7,507 nt of DNA from JAHFOW01 sp964370795. Lineage in GTDB: Bacteria > Planctomycetota > Brocadiia > Brocadiales > Brocadiaceae. Under the pieces are notes generated by a model that saw only the letters and a list, made by a program, of their open reading frames with translations, searched no databases and was not told where the DNA came from. This document shows positions 1 to 6,986 of the stretch, one piece after another. The stretch is taken from NCBI GenBank assembly GCA_964370795.1, contig CAYJME010000168.1:1-7507 (forward strand), given 5' to 3'. Every line of letters begins with the position of its first letter. Positions within the stretch are counted from its first letter, which is position 1. Position numbers and translations under genes: made by a program.

Positions 1-3
1 ACC

Positions 4-480
4 TTATAATAGATTAAAATTCATATTTTGGTTGCGGCCAGAGGCCGCGCCAGGTAATTCTTTGGAAGCTGTGACCCTATCTCGTGCCCGCGTTTTTGTC
101 ATGATAAATCCCCTCTCTCGTCTATCTTTGAGCGCTTTTCCAAGTCTCATCTCGCTTTCACCATCATTGTAAGACCAGGCAGAATCAAAGAAATTAACCC
201 CTTCATCAAGGGCGGCATGAATCATTCGGACGGCATAATTTTCATCTTTCATTCGACCGATGTGATAACCTCCAACACAGAGCATAGAAACCATTGCTTC
301 GGTTTTTCCCAAACGACGTTTTGGTACATATCCCCTTTTTCCTGCTTCCGAGAGTGAAGATACATTTTCTCCGGGAAACATCGTATGTATACTTTCCGGA
401 AAGTTTAAACCAAAGGCAACTGCAAAAGAACCTTTGAGAAAATCTCTGCGATTGGTAAGTTTATCGTTTTTAAGCGGCAT
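4..480 (-). CDS. Tat-signal aldo/keto reductase, C-terminally truncated (possible pseudogene)
   Basis: This is the N-terminal part of an NADPH-dependent aldo/keto reductase. Residues 10-26 carry a twin-arginine export signal (NRRDFLKG followed by a hydrophobic stretch), so the full protein would be exported folded. The reductase domain begins near residue 53 (RRLGKTEAMVS). Three residues of the D-Y-K-H catalytic tetrad are visible: D99 and Y104 in FFDSAWSYNDGESE, and K129 in MTKT. The usual domain runs to about 300 residues or more. Here homology to the expected SLRRL...DL stretch fails at about residue 143 and the ORF stops at 158, so the catalytic His and most of the TIM barrel are missing. 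The break coincides with the GC palindrome at 34-48. No clear Shine-Dalgarno precedes the ATG. It lies downstream of the cytochrome gene in the same direction, separated by an inverted repeat. The family call is firm; a functional product is unlikely. Confidence 0.8.
   Translation of the reverse strand: MPLKNDKLTNRRDFLKGSFAVAFGLNFPESIHTMFPGENVSSLSEAGKRGYVPKRRLGKTEAMVSMLCVGGYHIGRMKDENYAVRMIHAALDEGVNFFDSAWSYNDGESEMRLGKALKDRRERGFIMTKTRARDRVTASKELPGAASGRNQNMNFNLL
34..48. repeat. GC-rich perfect palindrome at the break of the aldo/keto reductase
   Basis: GCGGCC (34-39) and GGCCGC (43-48) are perfect reverse complements around a 3-base AGA spacer, with partial outer pairing of TGG and CCA. It stands out as a GC block in AT-rich surroundings, lies inside the reductase ORF, and falls where similarity to the family ends. 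It could be the edge of a small inserted repeat element or a terminator-like stem. Only 33 bases lie beyond it, so the element cannot be delimited. Confidence 0.55.
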
Positions 481-482
481 TT

Positions 483-500
483 TAAGAATTTTGATTCTTA
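483..500. repeat. 7-bp inverted repeat upstream of the aldo/keto reductase
   Basis: TAAGAAT (483-489) and ATTCTTA (494-500) pair perfectly around a 4-base spacer, starting 3 bases upstream of the reductase ATG. It is AT-rich and weak as an RNA stem. It occupies the place where a ribosome binding site would be expected and none is seen. It could be an operator, or chance in AT-rich DNA. Confidence 0.35.
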
Positions 501-523
501 GTTATATAGAATAACGTGGGGGC

Positions 524-575
524 TGGTGTCAGGTCTTTATTCTTGCTGTTAACAAAAAATAAAGACCTGACACCA
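524..575. repeat. 18-bp perfect inverted repeat, REP/MITE-like hairpin element
   Basis: The left arm TGGTGTCAGGTCTTTATT (524-541) is exactly complementary to 558-575, with a 16-base loop that itself contains the palindrome TGTTAACA (547-554). It lies between the cytochrome stop and the reductase start, both on the minus strand. Eighteen matched pairs cannot be chance. From memory, the core GTCAGGTCTT resembles short palindromes associated with REP-associated (Y1) tyrosine transposases in several phyla; this is recall, not a search. It could also end the cytochrome transcript or act as an mRNA 3' stem, though the loop-distal side lacks a clean T-run. Confidence 0.75.
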
Positions 576-606
576 ACTACCTGCATAGCCATTGAGAAAG
601 TCTCCG

Positions 607-3450
607 TTATTCCTGCAAATTCATTAAATAATCCTTCATTGTCTCTGCCTGTTCATCTGGTGTGCCAGGGATGTAATCCTGAAATTCGCCCTCTCTGAAA
701 AATTTGGGCATCTTTGTGCCGGGTTGGATGGATTGCGGGTCGAGCAGCCATCTCTTTATCCAATCAGGCTTCAATCGCCTCTTGGCAAGCATGAGGTCGG
801 GCGCCCAGCCTGTCTTGTCGCCTTCAGGCATTCTTTCGCCTTTTACATGACACAATGCACAATTAACATCCTTAGACTCAAACAGCCTCTTTGCCGATGA
901 CAGATAGCCCGGCGATTTTATCTCTTTGCTCTCTCTATACCACTTCTGTGTTTCGGTTATATACTCATACGGATATTCTTCGTCTTCTTTCACAGCAAAA
1001 AACCTGGCAAGTCCGATTGCTTCATCTCCAGGCAGGCTAAACGTCGGCATCTTTATATCCAGCCACGGTCTCAGGTCAAAGGGTTCCTTTAAGAACTCAA
1101 ATGCCCATTCACATTGCACCTTTTTTCCCTCTCCATACAATAGTGGCGGAGCAAATACCCGCGCCTCTTCGGGTATTAATCCCTCATTCTCTACATGATA
1201 TTCTATTATCGAAGGCGCTATATCACCTCCCGCAGCCCTTTTTTTGTCTAATATCTGTTTTTCATCCACCAACACCGTTTCGCCAGCCTTATGTCCTAAC
1301 TTTTCGTTATCCTCCCAGAGTTGAAAATACACACTGGCATCCTCTTCCAACTTTATCATCCCCACCACTTCAATGTTTCCAGTAAGATGCAATCTGTCCA
1401 GATCAAACTGATGACATCCAGTGCAATTGTACTTCCCGATGAGTCTCTTTCCCTCTGTTATGGCCTGTTCCCGTTCCGTTAATTTATGTATATACTTTTC
1501 GGGAAGTTTCTCTTCCCGCAACCCGGTTAATAAAACGATCAACGATTCTCTTTCTTCCTCCGTTAGCCCAAAGTCAGGCATTTTCAAACGATCTTCAGGT
1601 TTTTTGTACTTCCCCTCATCAAATTGTCTCGGATCGTGCAGCTTCGCCCTTAACCAGGCACGCCTTGCCTCTCCCACATTTTCCGTGAAATGCTTAAGAC
1701 CTGCCGCACCTAATATCTTCTTCTCCAGAAGACCAAAATCAAATAGTTGGACAGGCTTGGACCCTATGGCCGATAACTCCGTGCCTATTTTGCCGAGTCC
1801 TTCCATCCCTTTTATCTCGTGACATCCATAACACCCGTATCTTTTAATCAGCGCCTCTCCCCTGCGCGCCTTTTCAGTATTCTCCAACCCCTCCACTCCT
1901 GTTAAACCTTCCTGAGTAACACCCTTGCCTGTTTTGGTTATCAGATATCCGGCAATGAGATGCGCCTTTTCTTGATTCAGTCTGAAGTTTGGCATACGGG
2001 TATGGGGTTCTTTGCCTTTGGGGTTCATGATCCAATCAACCAGATACCCATAGTTTATCTTTTCCCCAATGCGCGCCAGATTAGGAGCAAACCCGCGCAG
2101 AGCATCATTCGCATAACTGTGACACGCCATGCATCCCACCTGCTCAAAAACAAAATCTCCCTGAGATAATTGTTCACTACTCAATGCAACCATCTCACCG
2201 CTCATGGTTTTTTCGTCTGCATGCTGCCATAAGTAGGCAGCTATAGCCTGAGATTCTTCCTCTGATAATCTGAAATTGGGCATGCGTGTTGTCTGTCTAA
2301 AGGACTTAGGGTCTTTTATCCATGCGGTAAGCCAGTCAGGCTTAACTTTATTCTTTATATTTCTGAGGCTCGGCCCTATCATTCTGTTCCTATCCTCTCC
2401 AAAGCCTGCCGTTTCATGGCATCCAGAACAACCAAGCTCTTCGAAAAGCCTCCTGCCCTGCCAGAGTATATCTCCGCCTTTTACCTCCTTACCCTCATTA
2501 TGGCACTTTAAGCATGAACCCTGTGCTGTTTTACCCCTATTGATTGGTGTGAGCCAGTACTCAACCTCACCATGGGCCTCTTTTGCCCCGGATGTGGCAA
2601 TGCCCTGCCCTTCGTGACACAGCACGCAACCAAATTTTTCCGGTGGGTGATTCCCTAAATATAATTCACGATTGGGATGACTTGCGTACGGTTGTACTGT
2701 TGACACGACTTCTGCCTTATTTATGCCCACATGGCACGACATACACCGGTCAACAATGTTCAAGTCTTCCATGTAAGTCTGATATACTTGCAAACCCGGG
2801 CGTGTTTTCCTGAAGCCCATGAGCTGTGTCTTGTATTTTTCCAAACCGGCCGTATAGGCGTCTAACTCTTCAGTATAGGTATCGATGTCATGCTTTAGTT
2901 CACTCAACCGTGTTTTTACCGGCGTGAGTTTCTCTTCTATATCCCTCATCTGCGAGGCATATATCTTTCCTTTTTCTTCGTGTTCCCGAATCTCATTTCT
3001 GATCTGTTCAATGTGTGCACTCGTCGCCTTTCCGAAGAGGTATTCCTTTTCCATGGTTTCATTCCGGATGACGATGGACTTGAACCTCACGGCCTCTAAT
3101 TCTTTCTCCAATGTCTTTTGCACTTCCGATAATTTTCTGTATTCTGCCTGCACCTCAGGTTTATTGAAATTTCCCAGTGCATGATTCAGATTATGCCTTG
3201 TTTCCTCATATTTCTTCCGGACTTCCGGGCTTTCAAAAACTGCACGTTCCCTCTCGTAATCCTGTTGAATCCTGGCGTATTCAAGTTGATAGAACTCTTT
3301 CTGATAATGCTTCCACGGCCGCCGGTCAAAGGTTTCATTTACAATTGCCCAAAGAGTAACGACAACCAGAACAAAACCGGATATGACAAAATGGATCAGA
3401 TACGATTTTTCTTCTTCTTTTTTGGAATGTGGATTTTTGCTGGTTAACAT
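607..3450 (-). CDS. Membrane-anchored octahaem c-type cytochrome
   Basis: This is a 947-residue electron-transfer protein. A lysine-rich N-terminus (1-17) is followed by one membrane helix (about 18-37), giving an N-in, C-out anchor. FDRRPWKHYQ (41-50) then leads into a charged coiled coil to about residue 215. There are eight CxxCH haem sites, with first cysteines at 236, 275, 313, 341, 440, 540, 676 and 864. The first three form a tight block without obvious Met ligands. The last five each have a downstream MP[NDTK]F motif (M390, M486, M624, M801, M914), so they are five tandem Met-ligated cytochrome c domains. The seventh carries an insert of about 120 residues between haem and ligand. The role is inferred as extracytoplasmic electron transfer, probably with a quinol-oxidising membrane complex. 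The ATG at 3450 is kept because the anchor follows it, although no strong ribosome site is seen. The exact partner is unknown. Confidence 0.93.
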   Translation of the reverse strand: MLTSKNPHSKKEEEKSYLIHFVISGFVLVVVTLWAIVNETFDRRPWKHYQKEFYQLEYARIQQDYERERAVFESPEVRKKYEETRHNLNHALGNFNKPEVQAEYRKLSEVQKTLEKELEAVRFKSIVIRNETMEKEYLFGKATSAHIEQIRNEIREHEEKGKIYASQMRDIEEKLTPVKTRLSELKHDIDTYTEELDAYTAGLEKYKTQLMGFRKTRPGLQVYQTYMEDLNIVDRCMSCHVGINKAEVVSTVQPYASHPNRELYLGNHPPEKFGCVLCHEGQGIATSGAKEAHGEVEYWLTPINRGKTAQGSCLKCHNEGKEVKGGDILWQGRRLFEELGCSGCHETAGFGEDRNRMIGPSLRNIKNKVKPDWLTAWIKDPKSFRQTTRMPNFRLSEEESQAIAAYLWQHADEKTMSGEMVALSSEQLSQGDFVFEQVGCMACHSYANDALRGFAPNLARIGEKINYGYLVDWIMNPKGKEPHTRMPNFRLNQEKAHLIAGYLITKTGKGVTQEGLTGVEGLENTEKARRGEALIKRYGCYGCHEIKGMEGLGKIGTELSAIGSKPVQLFDFGLLEKKILGAAGLKHFTENVGEARRAWLRAKLHDPRQFDEGKYKKPEDRLKMPDFGLTEEERESLIVLLTGLREEKLPEKYIHKLTEREQAITEGKRLIGKYNCTGCHQFDLDRLHLTGNIEVVGMIKLEEDASVYFQLWEDNEKLGHKAGETVLVDEKQILDKKRAAGGDIAPSIIEYHVENEGLIPEEARVFAPPLLYGEGKKVQCEWAFEFLKEPFDLRPWLDIKMPTFSLPGDEAIGLARFFAVKEDEEYPYEYITETQKWYRESKEIKSPGYLSSAKRLFESKDVNCALCHVKGERMPEGDKTGWAPDLMLAKRRLKPDWIKRWLLDPQSIQPGTKMPKFFREGEFQDYIPGTPDEQAETMKDYLMNLQE

Positions 3451-3497
3451 AAACAGAGATAGGTATCTTGTGTCTAAAGGTTTTATTAATATAGTCT

Positions 3498-3519
3498 TGT
3501 GTAGATAACTCCTTACACA
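3498..3519. repeat. Inverted repeat in the leader of the octahaem cytochrome gene
   Basis: TGTGTA (3498-3503) and TACACA (3514-3519) are reverse complements around a 10-base spacer, about 50-70 bases upstream of the cytochrome ATG. The size and spacing suit a dimeric regulator site. It is short enough to be chance. Confidence 0.25.
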
Positions 3520-3570
3520 CTATAACTATTTAATTTTCAATTGTTAAGGATTTCATAATTGCATTGACTT

Positions 3571-3576
3571 ATTATA
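3571..3576 (-). promoter_or_regulatory. Possible -10 element for the octahaem cytochrome gene
   Basis: The minus strand reads TATAAT here, about 120 bases upstream of the cytochrome start, in the 199-base gap after the helicase-nuclease gene. The matching -35 region (TGTAAA at 17-base spacing) is poor. Given the change of gene type, a separate promoter for the cytochrome is plausible, but this AT-rich stretch would yield such hexamers by chance. Confidence 0.25.
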
Positions 3577-3591
3577 TGTGTTACTTCTTCA

Positions 3592-3609
3592 GCTTTACAG
3601 TGCTAAAGC
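3592..3609. repeat. Small inverted repeat after the helicase-nuclease gene
   Basis: GCTTTA (3592-3597) and TAAAGC (3604-3609) pair around a 6-base loop, about 40 bases after the helicase-nuclease stop codon. No T-run follows on the minus strand, so it is not a standard intrinsic terminator. It overlaps the -35 region of the possible cytochrome promoter. Confidence 0.25.
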
Positions 3610-3649
3610 AGAGAGACTAATGTGTGTTCTATCAGGAGATAATTAATAA

Positions 3650-6163
3650 TCAATTTCTGACGTCTGTTGCATAACACATAAGTATATCATCGACAGAAAG
3701 TTTATGAATATTTAGAAGTTTCTGTATTTTCTTTTCCGATAAATCATTAAAATCAAGGTTTTTGAATTCCGTAAAAAAGGCTTTTACGCTTTTCGTGAGT
3801 TTACCAAGTTCCTTTTCCCTCATAATTTTAACATTTTCATTAAAACCTGCCGATCTACTAATTTTATTTGTTGGAATAATCATAATATTTGTTGCTTTAG
3901 TCCCTGGATAATTCTTAACAAACCATGCACAAGCGTTGTTCATTTGACCAGTTTCATTTTTATTTATTTCTGCACGATCTAATGCAACCTCGCTCTTACA
4001 TTCTACAAGTAAATACTTACCATCGTGAACTCCCCAAAGGTTATCTGGTCCCTCCTTCCATTCCTTGTCTGGTCTCTGCGTTGGAAACCCCATTGCTTTT
4101 CCCAATTTATCAAATGCATGTTCAAAACTATCGGCTTTAACACCAAACCTAAGGCAATTTAAAATATCTTCTAAAATAACACTTAATTCTTCATGATTTG
4201 TAAAAGACTTTATCCACCCAATTATATTTTCGACCCTTCGTTGACTGACTACTACAATTGGGTCGAAATACATATCCGTTCGTGGTTTCATTAAAAATCT
4301 GTTTTTACGGTGTGATTCTATTTGGAGCTTATTCGACTCCAGTTTATTGTAAATATAAGCATAACGCGCCATTTCTTGTAAATACCAACCTTTGTCCTCA
4401 TTATCTTTAATAAATTTATCTATCAAACTTTGAAGAATCGAAACAGCACCTTCAGAATCTCCTTCTTGAAATTTTACTTCTGCATTGAGTTCCATTTCAA
4501 ATATTTCAAGAATTTTATGCTGTTGAGGACTAAAGTCTATCGCATTCATTTTTTCTACATAAAAGGTTTTCCAATCAGGGTCTCTTTTTAAACACTGATT
4601 AATTAGTTTAATTAATGCTTGAAATGCCTCACTTCCCTGATCAATTTCCTCTTTTGCCATTTGTGCTATTTCCAAACCTAATTCAATTTGTGCTTGTGTC
4701 TGTTTTGACAAATACTTTCTTGTTGACTCTACACGAATAACTTTGATTAGTTCAGAACCTATCATAACAATAACACAGTAGTCCTTTTCACCACGCACGC
4801 TATGACCAAGCCCTTGTTCGATAATGCGCATAGTACGAATCGCGTTTATATTACTTTCCGATCTACATGAATCAAGGTATCTATCAATAAGATTATCAAA
4901 ATATGGTTTTGAATCGAATACTAATACACGGCACATTTTATCTGGCAGGTCAATGCCGTCATAACGATTCACTAACGCTAAAGGCGCTTCAAAATTACCT
5001 TTTCTCAAATCTTCAATATCTTGATCTATAGTATCCGTGGTGGCAACTTTAGCACCGTAAGCTTCCCAATCACGTGTGTTTTTAAAGCTGGGAGTTAAGA
5101 CTACAGTACCAAAAGACCTCCCCGATTTTGGTTTCCCAAATCGATTGACAATAGCGGTACGATCAAGCCCCTCATCAATCAATGAGGGGATTAGAATCAT
5201 TTTTTCACCAGACCACTTTTCATTTTGGAGAATAAGCGGGTTTTTGATTGTTTCAGATTCTAAGCGTAGGCCTTTTATAAGAAATGAATCATCAAGTACT
5301 GTTGCAGACAAAAAAACACGATGTTCGGCTTTCCAATATGTACCGAACATATCTAAAGGCGGAAGATATGGAGAAATCTCAATGGAACCTCCCGACACCA
5401 TACATTGACATTCTTTAATTCGATCTTTAATTATAGACCATGTAAACTTTACTGAATCTTTATCCCTTTGTTTTGATAAAATTTCAACTACTTCTTGTTG
5501 ACGATCATGCCATTCCCAGTATGGTACTGGTAATAACGCATCAATATTCTCATCTTTAATGTCCGCAAAAGTACCAGCACCTTGACTTTCCAATGCCTGT
5601 GTGAAAAGATCGATTATTTGACGATAAGCAGGATTATCTTTCTTAAGTCTTATAATTAATGAATCGCGAATTGCATCAATGCATGCATGGGAATCGTCCA
5701 TAAGAAGCGCTGAAACCAATATTGATTGTGTACCTATACGAAACTTTGTTAAACCATTAAACAATTTTTGAACAGAAGTAATTAAAATAGTGCTACCATC
5801 AATAAATTTATCGGGAAGGTCATTTTCGGCAGTACAATAATCTATTCCAAATTGTGAGGCTTGCAAACAAGTTTGCTTAACTAAAAAATTATTTGGGCAT
5901 AGATATAGTACGGGTGCTTTTTTCTCATTTAGCTTTGACTGCAATATAAGTAAACCAATTAATGTTTTCCCTTGTCCAGTATGTAATTTCAAAATCACAT
6001 CTTTTTTTGAACGGTATACTTTATACCACTTGTTTAAAATTTCGCGCTGCACCTCTCTTAAAGGGCCTTTATCACTTGCACGGTCGAGAGTATCAAATAT
6101 TTGAACAGGATCAGTAGGCTTTTCAGCCATTCTCTTCCCTAAACGCTTGCTAAAATCAACCAT
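3650..6163 (-). CDS. SF2 helicase fused to PD-(D/E)xK nuclease, putative defence protein
   Basis: This 837-residue protein has the motifs of an SF2 helicase: Walker A HTGQGKT (61-67), Walker B MDDSH (155-159), SAT (286-288), a Rad3/DinG-like NRYDGIDLP (399-407), and motif VI QGLGHSVRG (450-458), where His454 replaces the usual Arg. A helical, perhaps TPR-like, linker spans about 500-650. The C-terminal domain (about 680-760) reads as a PD-(D/E)xK nuclease: E681, GPDNLW with D707, LLVECK with E721 and K723, and ETGQM with Q740. The expected activity is ATP-driven DNA or RNA unwinding coupled to cleavage, as in anti-phage or restriction proteins. The start at 6163 has AAGGAAG five bases upstream; the alternative Met12 has a site that is too close. 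The gene follows the HEPN gene by 38 bases and is clearly more AT-rich than the cytochrome gene, suggesting acquisition. The substrate is not predictable. Confidence 0.88.
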   Translation of the reverse strand: MVDFSKRLGKRMAEKPTDPVQIFDTLDRASDKGPLREVQREILNKWYKVYRSKKDVILKLHTGQGKTLIGLLILQSKLNEKKAPVLYLCPNNFLVKQTCLQASQFGIDYCTAENDLPDKFIDGSTILITSVQKLFNGLTKFRIGTQSILVSALLMDDSHACIDAIRDSLIIRLKKDNPAYRQIIDLFTQALESQGAGTFADIKDENIDALLPVPYWEWHDRQQEVVEILSKQRDKDSVKFTWSIIKDRIKECQCMVSGGSIEISPYLPPLDMFGTYWKAEHRVFLSATVLDDSFLIKGLRLESETIKNPLILQNEKWSGEKMILIPSLIDEGLDRTAIVNRFGKPKSGRSFGTVVLTPSFKNTRDWEAYGAKVATTDTIDQDIEDLRKGNFEAPLALVNRYDGIDLPDKMCRVLVFDSKPYFDNLIDRYLDSCRSESNINAIRTMRIIEQGLGHSVRGEKDYCVIVMIGSELIKVIRVESTRKYLSKQTQAQIELGLEIAQMAKEEIDQGSEAFQALIKLINQCLKRDPDWKTFYVEKMNAIDFSPQQHKILEIFEMELNAEVKFQEGDSEGAVSILQSLIDKFIKDNEDKGWYLQEMARYAYIYNKLESNKLQIESHRKNRFLMKPRTDMYFDPIVVVSQRRVENIIGWIKSFTNHEELSVILEDILNCLRFGVKADSFEHAFDKLGKAMGFPTQRPDKEWKEGPDNLWGVHDGKYLLVECKSEVALDRAEINKNETGQMNNACAWFVKNYPGTKATNIMIIPTNKISRSAGFNENVKIMREKELGKLTKSVKAFFTEFKNLDFNDLSEKKIQKLLNIHKLSVDDILMCYATDVRN

Positions 6164-6168
6164 CTATT

Positions 6169-6175
6169 CTTCCTT
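6169..6175 (-). promoter_or_regulatory. Ribosome binding site of the helicase-nuclease gene
   Basis: The minus strand reads AAGGAAG, five bases before the ATG at 6163. This decides between that start and the internal ATG at 6130, whose AGGGAAG lies only three bases away. It also shows independent translation initiation within the gene cluster. Confidence 0.65.
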
Positions 6176-6201
6176 TTTCACGAAATAATTAAAATTTGGT
6201 T

Positions 6202-6624
6202 TTACTCTTTCCAGTAGTTTTTTGAAACCTTGTAAACCTTTGCCAGATATGTTTCACATGCATCTATAATCTTTCCAGCTTCCTCCAAATCCTCTTTTGC
6301 TGTAACAGCGTCAAGGCACCATTGAAAATCATAATCACCTATTTGTCTATCAGTGAACAGTTTCTCAATAGTTTTTGTAATAACGGGGATTTCTCCTGTC
6401 TTAACAAGTTCCCTGTTAAAGGCGCCAATAGTTTGCGCATGGGTAGAAAAATGCAATCCTTTTGACAGCAAGACTGCTGAAATGGCATGGAAGACTGCAT
6501 AATAGGACCGCGAAACGGAGTCGTCGTATTCTTCGTGTTCAATATTCGTTAATGCTGTTTTCAATTTCTTGTGTGACTTGTTCAGCATTTCCTTAATAAC
6601 AGCAATGTCTGCATGAGGCATCAT
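6202..6624 (-). CDS. HEPN-domain protein, putative toxin partner of MNT protein
   Basis: This 140-residue all-helical protein is of the HEPN type. SRSYYAVFHAISAVLLSKG (38-56) is the characteristic second-helix signature of the HEPN families paired with minimal nucleotidyltransferases. HEPN toxins are usually ribonucleases with an Rx4-6H motif in a C-terminal helix. Here the matching region reads DRQIGDYDF (92-100), with no histidine at the expected spacing, so catalysis is uncertain. R39-H46 fits Rx6H numerically but sits in the structural helix. The start codon overlaps the stop codon of the MNT gene (ATGA) and an AGAGGG lies about ten bases upstream, implying translational coupling. The helicase-nuclease gene follows 38 bases after the stop. 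It is probably a toxin or RNA-binding partner in a HepT/MntA-like pair, but a regulatory subunit of the helicase is possible. Confidence 0.85.
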   Translation of the reverse strand: MMPHADIAVIKEMLNKSHKKLKTALTNIEHEEYDDSVSRSYYAVFHAISAVLLSKGLHFSTHAQTIGAFNRELVKTGEIPVITKTIEKLFTDRQIGDYDFQWCLDAVTAKEDLEEAGKIIDACETYLAKVYKVSKNYWKE

Positions 6625-6986
6625 ATCTCAATGCCCTCTTTCAAAATATTCAAACCGATGGGAAACTTTTTTTTCTTTTCCCATTCATCCTCATCACAAA
6701 CTATGTAACCTATAAGGGCTTCGTATTTATCCATTATTTCGGCGCTTTCATCCAAAACCATTTCCAGAATTTGACGTTCCCTCTTGTCAACAACTATCAA
6801 AATATCATAGTCCGAACCCTCGGTAAAATCACCTCTGGCACGTGAGCCAAACAGAATAATCTCCTTTACGCGATTCCCCAGTTTCTTTCTTACATTATTT
6901 GCAAACTCCCGGGATATTTTGTCTACCGAATTCCTTTTGGCTTTGTTCTGGACTTTATGCATTTTAACGAGTTTTGTTTTTCCCAT
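6621..6986 (-). CDS. Minimal nucleotidyltransferase (MNT), putative antitoxin
   Basis: This is a small nucleotidyltransferase of the polymerase-beta fold, 121 residues. The signature is ILFGSRARGD (44-53) followed by SDYDILIVVD (58-67), giving the GS motif (G47, S48) and the metal-binding D59 and D61. The third acidic residue usual in larger family members is not obvious; the equivalent strand reads GYIVCDEDEW (93-102). MNT proteins paired with HEPN toxins act as antitoxins, in studied cases by transferring nucleotides to a tyrosine of the toxin. The ATG at 6986 is chosen because GGAAAGAGAG precedes it, while Met9 has no such site. It is the first gene of a likely three-gene operon with the HEPN and helicase-nuclease genes. 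The N-terminal 20 residues are rich in Lys and may contact nucleic acid or the partner. Confidence 0.88.
   Translation of the reverse strand: MGKTKLVKMHKVQNKAKRNSVDKISREFANNVRKKLGNRVKEIILFGSRARGDFTEGSDYDILIVVDKRERQILEMVLDESAEIMDKYEALIGYIVCDEDEWEKKKKFPIGLNILKEGIEI

Noticed and set aside
516..698. Plus-strand ORF of 60 codons across the inverted repeat and the end of the cytochrome gene
   Set aside because: It reads through the palindrome and the antisense of the cytochrome C-terminus, has no ribosome site, and shows no protein-like signature.
1421..1822. Plus-strand ORF of 133 codons
   Set aside because: It is wholly antisense to the octahaem cytochrome, whose haem motifs prove the coding frame; its Ser/Pro/Phe-rich composition is typical of a shadow frame.
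3335..3520. Minus-strand ORF of 61 codons with a GTG start
   Set aside because: It overlaps the cytochrome start in another frame and turns into a shadow of its membrane-anchor region; the AAGGAG nearby lies inside this ORF and is not spaced for any start.
3592..3609. Intrinsic terminator after the helicase-nuclease gene
   Set aside because: The stem is only 6 bp with mixed pairing and no following T-run on the transcribed strand, so it is listed only as an inverted repeat.
5076..5408. Plus-strand ORF of 110 codons
   Set aside because: It is antisense to the helicase core, including the SAT motif region, with no independent evidence of coding.
6487..6510. R39-H46 of the HEPN protein as the catalytic Rx6H motif
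   Set aside because: The spacing fits, but this is the conserved structural SRxYYAxFH signature of the second helix, not the C-terminal helix where the RNase motif lies.
6339..6542. Minus-strand ORF of 67 codons inside the HEPN gene
   Set aside because: It is an out-of-frame shadow of the HEPN gene, whose family signature supports the longer frame.
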